In this document: positions 23,363 to 35,300 of the stretch, in pieces
Numbering within the stretch: position 1 is the first letter of the stretch
Layout: the number at the start of each line of letters is the position of its first letter
Origin: Nepenthes gracilis
Lineage: Eukaryota; Streptophyta; Magnoliopsida; Caryophyllales; Nepenthaceae
Assembly (NCBI GenBank): GCA_033239525.1
Contig: BSYO01000020.1
Coordinates: 12,154,308-12,218,307 of the forward strand
Direction: 5' to 3'
DNA: 64,000 nt
Made by a program: the position numbers and the translations under genes
Notes under the pieces: model-generated
Database searches by the model: none
What the model was told of the DNA's origin: nothing
What the model saw: the letters and a program-made list of their open reading frames with translations, nothing else

Positions 23363-24310
23363 GTTGGGTCCCATGTCCTGGCCCATGAAGAATTCTGAGG
23401 CCCACGAAAGATTTAGAAGCCCGCACAGGTTGGTTAGCCCAGCCCAGCAACCGGAACACATAAAAAGCCACGCTGACAGAAGACAACGGAACTCTACAAT
23501 GCATTTAATGTGCTGCTAACAGGAAGGCGTGAGGCCAGCCAATGGGAGAGCAGCTGGCACGGCGCCAGCGGCTCACGCAACCGCTGCGCAGCGCCCATCC
23601 AATCCTCGTTCCAAGAAAAATCAGGCGTGGCCGGCAACGCTAGAAGCCTGCCAACTGCAGCAGAATGGCCACCGACATGACCGGCGGTTCACGACAATGA
23701 CCAGCGGCGCAAAGCCCTCACAACGGGCATTCTGGCGCCCAGAGACCAACGGGAGGGGACCTATAAGAGCTCCCACACCCCACAGAGAAAGGGAGATCTT
23801 CTTCTCCGTTTGGACACCGAGTCCCTTATTCTCTAACTGAAATTCTCGGCTGCCATCTGTGACGAATTCACAAAGAAACAAGAGCTGGAATTGAGGAGTG
23901 TCTCACTTCCATTTGCAATAGCTAGCTCGTTTCCACCCCCCAACGTCTTCTCAGGCTCAGGGGAAGTTAGCCACCCGCTGCGGTGCACTAAGGGAGCCAG
24001 GCCTCCCACCACCTGCTCATTGCATTCTCCACACCATCATTCACGCATCTCTTATACTTTTACAGCATTCGACCGCGCACTGCTCATAGCATGTGCCATT
24101 TCCGTTCATTTCTGGAATTTGCTGACTTGAGCGTCGGAGTGGCCTCGGTGGGAGAAATCCTGCCGGACCCCTGATCTCTTGTTTGTTGTTTATGTTGTGC
24201 AGGTCCAGGTTCATAGAGACGGAGACCGGACCCACACCCCGCGCTAAGGAATCCAAAGGCTCCTTCTCCGTTTGGACAATCGGGGGCCTAGGACAAATAA
24301 ATATAAAAGC
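23363..24310. mobile_element. LTR-like block 1
   Basis: Begins near TGTTGGGTCCCATGTCCTGG and is G/C-rich, with repeated GGCCCA(C/A)GAA phrases. It has a TATA-like CCTATAAGAGCTC (23,760) and several phrases shared with block 2: GAGTGTCTC, then TAGCTAG(C/T)TCGTTTCC, then CCCCCAAC(G/A), and CTTCTCCGTTTGGACA twice (23,800 and 24,260). No coding content. Could be a solo LTR or TRIM-type element; the right end is uncertain. Confidence 0.45.
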
Positions 24311-24349
24311 ATTTAAGGAAAACAAGTAGCAATTAATATCAAAATAATA

Positions 24350-25225
24350 TTATTGGGCCCCAGTATAAAGGCCCACGAAGGCACGGCCCAAATAAAAAAG
24401 GCCCAAAGGACGAGGGCCCAGAAGGTCTCTTGTCACCCGAGCGGCCAGGAAGCCAGAAGAATCTCTCAGACTTCCCAGAGGACCCCCCAAAGTTTCTCTC
24501 CTCTCAAGAGCTTGCAAGGAGACTCGCAGCCATCCGAGGAGTGTCTCGTGACTGGAATGCCATTGGCATTTAGCTAGTTCGTTTCCGCGATAATCCCCCA
24601 ACATGCTTCTCGAGGAAGATATCCAAATCTCGCATGCGCAAATTAGCCTGGCCGTCGCATGCCAATCCCACACGTCGGTGCATTAAAGGCTTGGTGGTCG
24701 GCCCCTCAACCGTCGGATGGACGACACGTGTCCGCTCCCTCCAGCTTCACTATAAATATACAACAAGACCTCCTTTCCGGGGAGAAACCAGTCCAAACAC
24801 ACACGAAAGGAAGCTTTCCAATTGATACTTCAACTCCCAAAGCTTCCAGCAAGCCACCTCCTTCTCCACGCCTATTTCCTCAAAGACGTGGAAGAAGGCT
24901 CCCAGAGAGCGTAGTTTACTGAGGGAGATAAACACAAAACGAGAGATAGGGAAGGGAAAACCCCTCACAGGGTACTGTAAAATCTTTTGTATAGTGAAGC
25001 TCTTTACAAGCCACCAGCCTAGTGGTTTTCCACCCCATTCAAGAGGAGGTTTTCCACTTAAAACATCCGACCCTCGGTTCCCATCTCGTATCCAACACCT
25101 CACTCACTTGTGTTGCTCGGAAACCACGCATCCGATTGGGCCGGGGTCAGCGCCCTTATCAACAAAGCCGTCCCGAGAGATCCTGGCCTGGTCGCAACCA
25201 CCCAAATCTTTATAGCAGTCATCAT
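24350..25225 (+). mobile_element. LTR-like block 2 flanked by a ~35-bp direct repeat
   Basis: Starts near TATTGGGCCCCAGTATAAAG and has a convincing TATA box (ACTATAAATATAC at about 24,750). A leader-like C/A-rich stretch with CTCACTCACTTGTGTTGCTC near the end follows. The sequence CATTTAAGGAAA, then AGTAGCAATTAATATCAAAA, lies on both sides (24,311-24,345 and 25,226-25,262). That is much longer than a normal target-site duplication, so this may be an element nested in a short duplicated segment, or the flank may belong to the element. Open frames in it are weak and unrecognised. Confidence 0.5.
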
Positions 25226-25262
25226 TTAAGGAAACCATAGTAGCAATTAATATCAAAAAATA

Positions 25263-26267
25263 TTTTTAACAAAAATAAACTTATATACTGACATATAAAA
25301 ATACTTGTACAATTTTCTCACTTATTAATCCTATTCTATTAAAAATATTTCAAGAAAAATTAAATTATTATTTCTTTTCAAACTAAAAATATTATAATAA
25401 AAAATTTTAAAAAAAAATAAAAAGATGATAATGTTAAAATTATCAAATTTTGTAGCAAGTGCTTTTCCTATTGTCTTCTACTTTAGGCCACCCGCCCTTA
25501 CATTGATCCCAGCATAATCTCAATGTTCTCGGGCCCTACCCCATGAATACCTAATTTATGGCCCCTGTTTTTAAAATCCCAACTAGAAATGCCCTAAATT
25601 ATATTTTAACATAGAATCTGTTTATAATTATGGTTCCTTATTATAAAAATGGTCTAAATTAATTAACAAAAAATGAATTGTTATAATTTACAAAAATGAC
25701 CTACATTAATTCTAATTTAAAGTTAATTATAATTTTTATCTTTTATTTTTTGCCAATTAACCTAAACTCTTGGGATAATAAAGGTGTCAAATTAGTAGTA
25801 ATACCTTAAAATGTTTTTTTCTTATATATTTTTGATAAATCAGCATTTACTCAGAGACATAAAGTGATCAATTTGGAAAGTAAAAAGCCTAATTGATACC
25901 TCTTTATCCACAAAGAATTGTCCATACGGAGAAAAAGCAATAGACGAATCCAAAACAATAAGAAAATAGATATTTTTCTGATTCTTCAGATTAAATAAAA
26001 GGATTCACATATAAAAACACTAAAGCTAAAACCCATCAAAAATTGATAGGCTCACCCAGACCCCTGATGAGTGGATTACAAGAGATAAATAATCCTACTT
26101 GCAGTTTCCAGCACAGTGAAAACAATTAAGGAACAAAAAGAAATTTAACTCACAGTTAGCAATTCGCATTAGAATAAGCTTAATAATTTAGAGGGTAAAC
26201 GGATCAAGATGCCCGAGCATTTCAAATATCACCAAATCTACTTCTGGGTCGCCTTGTGTTTCCTTTT
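25263..26267. other. AT-rich region 3' of the MutY gene
   Basis: No gene recognised. The part next to 26,268 is the probable 3' UTR and downstream sequence of the glycosylase gene; no unambiguous polyadenylation signal was assigned. Confidence 0.6.
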
Positions 26268-26333
26268 TCATCTCTGCAGCACCAAATTAGAGGCGGAGAT
26301 GTTCTGCTTAAAACTTTGAATCATACAGTAAAC
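26268..26333 (-). CDS. MYH: MutY exon 7 and stop
   Basis: 22 codons including TGA encode VYCMIQSFKQNISASNLVLQ. It continues the VRK of exon 6 in phase 0, matching the family's VRKVY(N/T)MVQ(A/S)FKQ ending. Acceptor TGCAG|GTT. Confidence 0.9.
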   Translation of the reverse strand, partial: VYCMIQSFKQNISASNLVLQR

Positions 26334-29300
26334 CTGCAACAAGGATATCACAAGTGTACAGAGAAAATGGAGAATGCAAGCAATTTGCAGATTGGACAGT
26401 TAGAATAAGCATACTGTCTTTCAGAGTAACTTGTCATGAGGTGATTACATCGTTGCCTCATAGAAAAGCACACGAGATTCGTTTTCAAGTGTGTAGTATA
26501 TCATCAGTGGTTCCATCAGAAAGCAGACTAATTTCACAGTTGATGGGAGACATCAAGATTCAAGCATTTAACCCTTGAACAAAGAAGCATCAATTTTTGC
26601 TATTCTTCTATCATGGGTGGCGGCAAGTAGAGCAAATTATCATCCTTGAAGATCTAAATCAACAACAAAGGCTTAAAACTCCATTAAGCAGGGTCAGCAA
26701 TATAAATTTATTTTCAGCGTTCTACTTGATTTAGTGCAACATATTTCAATAATAGAAGTAACACATTCAGTTGGGCTTCATGATTAATAACTGCGGCAGA
26801 CAATGACAAAATGTAGCAAGGATTTGTTGTATTATTACCTTCCTTACACCAGATGTCAAACCCATTCTTGAAAGGCCTTTGCTTTCGACACATTTCCACA
26901 CGATAGTTCCATCATCTGGCATTTCTGAAACAAGCTTCATCCCACCTTCATGCCAAGAGTATTCTTCACATCACATGAATGAACATGGAAATGTCCGATA
27001 CAATCTAGGAGAGGAGAGAGCAAAGCCCGAACCTTTTAGATGCAAGATAAGTAGTTCTACATACATCTTCAAACGTATATGAGAAAAGATATGGACATAT
27101 TCTCCAACCTCCTCCCTCAAAATCACACTGCTTGTTTTTCTTGAATCCAGATTGAATGTTTTCTTCAAGAAATGGTCGATTGTTTTCCTCCTTGTTGCCG
27201 CGTTAGAATCTTGATCCAACAAGACAGACGGGAACTCCCACAGGCCAGCCAGCAAACCTTCATCTGGCCTCTTTACAAGAAGGAAACAGCCATTGGAGAA
27301 GTGTCCCTCCAGAAAGTCTAATGATTCTGAGATCTCCACAACACAAACAGCAGAAAATTCATGTCTCTGCTTGGCCTTTGTGACTTTCTGGGGATAATCG
27401 GTAACTAGTAACTGACTACACGTCTGTGAGATCGATAATGCATGGCATTGACCAGAAACAGGACAACTAGAACAGTTCGGGCCAGTTGGCGTGCATATTG
27501 TTGCACCGAGTTCCATAATTGCCTGGTTGAAGTCACCGGGCCTACAAGGATCCACTAATTGCTCTGCTAGTTCCCTGATCAAGAAAAATACAAAAAGCTG
27601 AATAAAGAGCAATGAGAATGTGTAAATCCCAACAATATATAAAAATTGTCGCCTTTTCTGATTCTCATATTCACGGACTTGGGTGAACAAATGTACAGGA
27701 TTGAAGAAACACTAGTTAAATCAATCTGTACTAATCAAGAGATGATCAGAAGGCATTCATAAATTAAGATGACAATGAGAAAATTGAAACATCGAAGATG
27801 GCTCTTGATTTGAACTCTTTAACAGAGCTTGTAAAATTAGTATTTGCCTACCATGATAGATTAATAAAAACATCTTATAGCCCTTACGAATGGCATTTCT
27901 TTGTCTTGGTTAATTTTGGGGAAGAGGGTTAGGAAAATACAAATAAAAGAGAAACAATTAGCCAGCTTTCTGCCAAGATTTTGCTTCCAATAACAGAACC
28001 AAGTCAGCTAAGAATCATTAAACATTGTGGACTTTGTACTATGTTTTCATACGATTGAAAAATGCAAGACAGACAAAAATTCCAATACTATCTATACTTC
28101 GAATTGCAGCATCCATTGCTATGTTAGAAATTATCCAACACTAAGGAAACAATACAAGACTTGCAGGCCTTTTCAGAGCATAGAGTAGGTTTTCACAATC
28201 AACTGCTCATGTATAAAGAAAAAACGCGAGGCAAAGGTGGTGATTGTATGATAAAAATGATCCATGTCAATCCAAATTACCGATTTCATCAGACACACAA
28301 ACACAAAAGAAAGGATTTCTTCAGAGCTAAAGTGCACAGTCAAAAATTTTGGGAGCTAGGATCCTTCTAGCCCCCCCCCCAAGTGTCAACCTGCTAAAAA
28401 ACAACAATCTCTAATATAGAAAATTTCCATGCACTAGTAGTTTTGCATTTCTTGCCCATTATCTTGAGAAAAAGATTCTAAGTGCAGTACCGTAAAAGCA
28501 GAAACAATCATGTGATTAATTATTTAGAAAACAAACCGGTATAAAATACCCAAGACAAAAGGGTCAACAACAATGATGTAACTTTTTGCATTATCATCTT
28601 GTCAAACAATAACAACATGGAAACTAGGGATAAATAACTAAAAGTCTGTATCAATATTGATAGACCCATAAGAGTGAAGTAACATTTGGTACCTCAATCT
28701 CATAGAATCGAGCAAGCAGAATAGTCATCAATGAGTCTTTGAAATCTAATAAAAAGTAGTTAATCTAGAAGTACTATAAAAGCTTACCAAAAATTTTTGA
28801 CCATCGATGAGTCTTTTGGATTAGCTGATATAGTCTTCAGTCTGGAAAGCACTCTAACCACATTGCCATCAACCACAGGCACTGCCTAACATAGATAATT
28901 CTTAATATGTTCAAATGCCTAAAAAAAATGCTTTCTACTGGATAAACACATGAAAACCAAAGTTACTCACTTCCTTGAATGCAAATGCAATTGCACAGGC
29001 TGTATAATTACCAATCCCAGGAACCTCCCTGAAAGAAGAGACCGTTCTGGGGAAGCTGCCTCCTTCCTCGGTAATCTTTTTTGCTCCCTGAAGCCAAGAT
29101 CAAAAAGGCATTGGACAACGGCAGTCTATATTTCTGCAAGTTTATCTAGAGATTTTTTTACTAGTTAGTGGTGACAAATTGATCAACTGGTGAAAAAAAA
29201 ACTGTGAAAATATAGAAACATGAATACTTGAGTTGAGTCAGACGAATTCATGGCAAAAATTCACAGGAACTACATGAGAATTGAAAAACCTGAAGAGGTG

Positions 29301-32300
29301 AACTATTTTATTTTTCTTTGAAAAAGGGGGGGGAGCTTACAGAATTGAAAAGTAGAAACAAAAGCATCTACATGTATGATACCTCTAATAAATACCTTGC
29401 TCTTCTATAATATCCCAAACCTGCCCACATTTCATTTACCTCCTGTAAGTACGTAATTCACAATAAAGTTCCATAATATTCTCCCATATAAACAAAAATA
29501 TATAAAGAAATAGAATAATAGTTTGCACACAACAGTGCTGCAAAACAGACATCTAATTTGCCACCTAGACTAGTAGGCCACACAGTTTGCTGGAAAGCTA
29601 GCATTTGGTATCCCCTAATTGCCAAAAACAGAAGCCAATATATAGAATCAGCAATTTATTAACATATCTACTGTTCTGAGGCAAGTGTAATACTCCACAC
29701 ACTTCTACCTATGCTGCATTTCACCACATAAGAATTAAGTTTCTGATTTTGAATTGCTAGCAATATGAGGCTGTAAAAATTTATTTATTTGCCAAATGGA
29801 TTCGCATCTCATTCAATTCCAAATTCAAATCTCTGAAAAGATGTCCAAAGAAATACATTGGATTCTAAAGTGTGCTTGAGAAGCATCTTTTGGGCAGCTT
29901 CTGCAATAAGCAGTAGATGCATTTTAACAAGGCTAGTAGGTGAAATTTGTTAATTCAGCTTTTGCTAGCTACCAACAAAAGTTGGAGCAGATTTTGCCAA
30001 AAGTTGGACTCTAGACGGGTTGCTTTTCCAGTCTCAAGACACTAACTCTCTTATCCAACATAAAGATTTTGCAAAAGCTATCCTTGCAAATCCTATTTGG
30101 GCATAGTGAAGCACTGAAGCCAGTATGTAGTTACAAAACAATTTTACCAAACGCTATGCTAGCTTCGCAATGCAGCCATGAGCTAGTGCACATTTTGCTT
30201 AATGTTGTGTTCAATATACAAATTAATATGGAAAACTGTAGGGAGTTAAAACTAAGTCAAATTAAGTTAAAGCAAAACTAAGTAAGACTGTAAATCTATA
30301 TTTGGTTCCCAAAACTTCAGATTATGCACTTTTCACTTGTTTGATCTAATATTAAGTAAAGCTGTTAAAAACTAAAAATTGATTTGGTTACTAAAATATC
30401 CAAATATCCTTAGGAGTCTCCCTTTGCCAATTTTAAAGCATCCTTGTATATTGCGTAAATCAAACATTTTTGCACAAATCAAAACACACTGTAATAGATG
30501 ACAGAAAAATTCCTAAATACAAGACAATAATAGAAAAAAAAAATTTGTTGATCAAATAAGGAAAAGGACAATAGGTGAATTATTGGGCTACCAATAAAAT
30601 ATAATTGTTGGGCAAATAGGGTGTAAGGTATGAATTTCAATTTTATAATTTTAATTATAATTAATTAAGTTAAGATAAGAAAATTATTGAGATTAAATGA
30701 ATATTTGGGTCAAAATCAGTATTCTGACCGACTTGCGTCAAGTTGGGTGACCCCCGACCGACATCTAACGCATGTACCTGTATGTTTTAAGCAGAAAAGA
30801 CATACTTGAAGTACACCTTTAGGGTACTCATGTGTACTTTTGGCAAATCCAAGATATGCATGTGCATAGTTTTGGCAGATTGTCAATACTTAATGCATGC
30901 CTAAGGGATATTCGTACACCGAACGACTTCTGTTTCAGCGCCTAATGCATACCTGACAGGCACATATGTGCCAATTTTCTATACAAGTCTCATCCGATCA
31001 AATTTTGAGTCATTTTAGCTTGGTTTTGAAGAGAAGAGAGAGAAAGAGAAGAGAATAAGAGAGAGAATGAGAGAGGGAAGGTTGGAGGAGGAGATTTCAA
31101 GTAAATTTAAGTAAGATTTTGGTAATTTACAAGTGCTTCCCATGTCGTTCTTTCTCTTATTGTTGTTGTTTCTGATCTCCATGAGCATTTATCATCCTAA
31201 ATGCTCATCATGCTATAATTTCATATAGAAAATACTTCACATGTATGTACTCTCATTTCTATTCTTTACAATTTTTATGAAGTTTAATCCACCTATATTG
31301 TGTTTTTCAAGTTAGTTTGCTACATTAAAGTTTATGCATGTTTTGAAATCATGTTTAAATATTCTTATATGCCTCAATTTTCGTATGTAATACTCTACCA
31401 TATCTTAAACCCTTAAATATATGCTTTGCATGACTTGAATTTATTTTAAATTGTTCCTACATATTTCATAGTTGAAATGAAGAGAGGAAATTTCACAAAA
31501 ACCACACAAAGTTCCTACATTTTCTGATGTACACAGCCTTTATATGTTTAAAATTTCATACAATAGCTTTTACATGCTTTAAAAATTTCCTAACTTAGTT
31601 TTTTCATGAATTATAAATTTCTGCATGCTATATATTTGAAAAATTATGAAGAAAACTCTACAATTAGTTGAAAGACAATGATATTTTTTTGGTATTAGAA
31701 AATATAATGATTATTCGTATTTGTATAGAGTTTTTTATTTAATTATATAAGGACCATTTTAAAAATTAAAAGTGATATATTATGATATGTTTAGTATATT
31801 ATAGTGATAATTAATATTTAAACCTATTATCCACGGGTTGAAAACAGTTTCAGCCTTACCTATATAGTTATATGTATAACGACCCACTTATGAATCTTGA
31901 ATAGTAACGTAAAACATTTAATTATATGAAAATATACATAACTCGAGTTTTAATTAGTCACTCCTTTGTTGGTGAGATCATATTGATATTGGGTCCATAA
32001 AAATTTGGATGATTTGAACATATTTAAATGATGCATTGTTTAGAAAAGAAATATTTAATTATCAGCTTGATGTTTATATATGAATGTTGTTGAAAATATA
32101 TGACATTACATATGATTTTAGATTATATTCCTTCTAGTATATTTTGATACAATTATATGTTCAATTAGAATAAATAATATGCCTACTGAGCAATTTGTTT
32201 ACTCTTATTTTGATTTTAACTAACCTTCTAGATTAAAGGGATTGGAGCATACCTACAGGTAGAAGAAGCGCTGAAAAGGCTGTTCGAGGAAATAGAATTA

Positions 32301-35300
32301 GGAGTTAAAAAATTTGAATGTGTTATGTTTGTTTCAAAATAGTAGATTCAGGATGAAACGGCCCATTGATTTTTCAGTAATAAATAAATAAATAAATAAA
32401 ATAAATCATCATCTGGTGGTTCAAATTTCCTGATTTTGGGGTACTCACTTTCTCATCCAATTCTCTTTTTAAATGGTAACTACCCTATAAACATTTTAAT
32501 AAAAAATGTCTTTATATATGTAGGCCTTTGATTTTGGATCCTTAAATCAAATATTCTAATTATACACTATAGCCAATGAGTATTAAGATTTAGAAGATCC
32601 AAACAAATAAAAAATTTATATAAATTTAGATAATTAAAATTTTCATTAACGACAGTGTTGCATCCTCGGATCTGAATTATTATACGGATTAGGGATCCAA
32701 TTACGGTTTGAAGCTGGTCCGATCTCTGTATACTCAAAATTGAAATCTCGTGTAACAAAAAAACATAGTTAAAAGATTGGTGAAACTAATTCCCCGATAT
32801 ATCATCCGACGCCTAAGTCAGTGTCTACATTTTGTAAGGGAGAAATAGATGATGAAATTGAAAATTAAATTAACTTTATGTGGGAGTTTGCACTTTTCTG
32901 AAACTATCTTAAAGAGAAAGAGAGATGTTTCTTCCCAGAGAGTCTTACAGTATTTTTTTTCCTCCCCTCTTCCTGTTTGACAAATAGCCTTTTTATAATT
33001 GTTATGAGACAGTTGGCTTTTTCTGATAACTGTCCAAAAAACCGTCCAGATTACCGCCATGAAAATCGCTAAATTGATAGAATTCTATCCATATTATAGT
33101 TTTAATTGACGTCCAAGGTCGTTGAGATGAGAGAAAAAACCGCTCAACAGTTATCTCCAACTCATTCCTTATTGTCAAACAAGTCCCTTTATTGGGCTAA
33201 ATCAACTTTTTGGGCTTTCTTGATATAAGGGCCAAACTTATAGAAGTGGACTTTTTAATTTGGATATTGGTATCAACACCCATTAGATAGTATGTTAGTT
33301 TTTTAGTACTTGATTTATTTTCGTATTCTGTATTCGAGTAACTAATATTTCACATGTAATATCAATTTCACATGTCCTCTTAACGTGCAGCCCACATGAC
33401 ATTCCAAGCTCAGCAAACAATTGAAAGGACACGAGCTCGACCGAGCATAAAAGCCCAACCTCTTAGTGTGCAGCCCATGTGAAATCCCAAGCTCAGCAAC
33501 CAATCGACACTCCTTCACCGCCTGTTAAGGTTCCCGCAGGCTACGAGAGCCAGCACAGAAGATGCCAGCCAATGAGATATACGTTGCAAGCCACAGTATA
33601 TGCTGTTCTCACAACTACTCAACAAATCCAGGCGTGGGCAACAAACCAAGCGCTGTTCACGCCTGTTATTGCTAAAACAGAAATGATGCCACCTTGGAAA
33701 CGAGGAAAATACCTAACCCATAGCTACCAACTGTATATAAATAATTATATATAAATAACCAATCGGCACTCCTTCACCGCAAGTTAAGGCTCCCGCATCA
33801 GCACAGAAAAACCCAACCTCTTAGCGTGCAACCCACGTGACATCCCAAGCTCAAGAACCAATTAAAAGGACACGAGCTCGACCGAGCAGGAGTTTGTATA
33901 TAGATAATTATTGTTGGATACGACTCAAAAATGGGCCATAATGGTGAGGTCCAATTGAAAGGACATGGCTCGACCGAGCAGAAAAGCCCAACCTCTTAGC
34001 GTGCAGCCCACGTGGAATCCAAAGCTCAGCAACCAATTGAAAGGACACAAGCTTGACCGAGCAGAAAAGTCCAACCTCTTAGCGTGCAGCCCACATGACA
34101 TCCCAAGCTCAGCAACCAATCGGCACTCCTTCATCGCCTGTTAAGGCTCCCACAGATTGCGGGAGCCAACACAGAAGATTCCAGGCAATGAGGGATACAT
34201 TGCAAGCCATAGTATATGCTGTTCTCACAACTACTCAACAAATCCAAGCGCGGGCAACAAACCAACCGCGGTTCACGCTTGTTATTGCTAAAACAGAAAT
34301 GCTGCAATCTTGGAAAGAAGGGAAATACCTAATACACAACTACCAATCGTATATAAATAATTATTGTTGGGTCTGACTCGGATATGGGCCAATAATGGTG
34401 AGGTCCAATAAAAAGAACACGAGCTCGACCGAGCAGAAAAGCCCAACCTCTTAGCGTGCAACCCACGTGACATCCCAGGTCAGCAACCAATTAGAACTCT
34501 TTCTTTCACTGTGTATATAAATAATTATTGTTGGATATGACTCAAAAATGGGCCATAATGGTGAGGTCCAATTGAAAGGACACGAGCTCGATGGAGCAGA
34601 AAAGCCCAACCTCTTAGCGTGCAGCCTACGTGACATCCCAGCTTAGCAACCAATTGGCACTCCTTCACCGCCTGTTGAAGCTCCCGCAAATTGCGGGAGC
34701 CAGTACAGAAGATGCCAGCCATTGAGGGATACGTTGCAAGCCACCGTATATACTGTTCTCAAAGCTACTCAACAAATCCAAGCGCGGGCAACAAACCAAG
34801 TGCAGTTCACGCCTGTTATTGCTAAAACAGAAATGCTGCCATCTTGGAAATGAGGGAAATACCTAACCCATAGCTACCAACCGTATATAAATAATTATAT
34901 ATAAATAACCAATTGACACTCCTTCACCGCCAGTTAAGGCTCCCGCATCAGCACAGAAGATGCCAGCCAATGAGGGATACGTTGCAAGCCACAGTATATG
35001 CGTTGTTCTCACAACTACTCAACAAATTCAGGCGTGGGTAACAAACCAAGTGCGGTTCATGCCTGTTATTGCTAAAACAGAAATGCTGCTATTTTGGAAA
35101 CGAGGGAAATACCTAACCCATAGCTACCAACCATATATAAATAACTACTGTTGGGTCTAACTCGGATATGTGCCAATAATGGTGAGGTCCAATCGAAAGG
35201 ACACGAGCTCAACCGAGCAGAAAAGTCCAACCTCTTAGCGTGCAGCCCACGTGACATCCCAGGTCAGCAACCAATCGACACTCCTTCACTGTATATAAAT

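Noticed and set aside
24350..25240. 60-117-codon frames in LTR-like block 2
   Set aside because: On both strands, overlapping, no recognisable domains; the block has LTR and promoter features instead.
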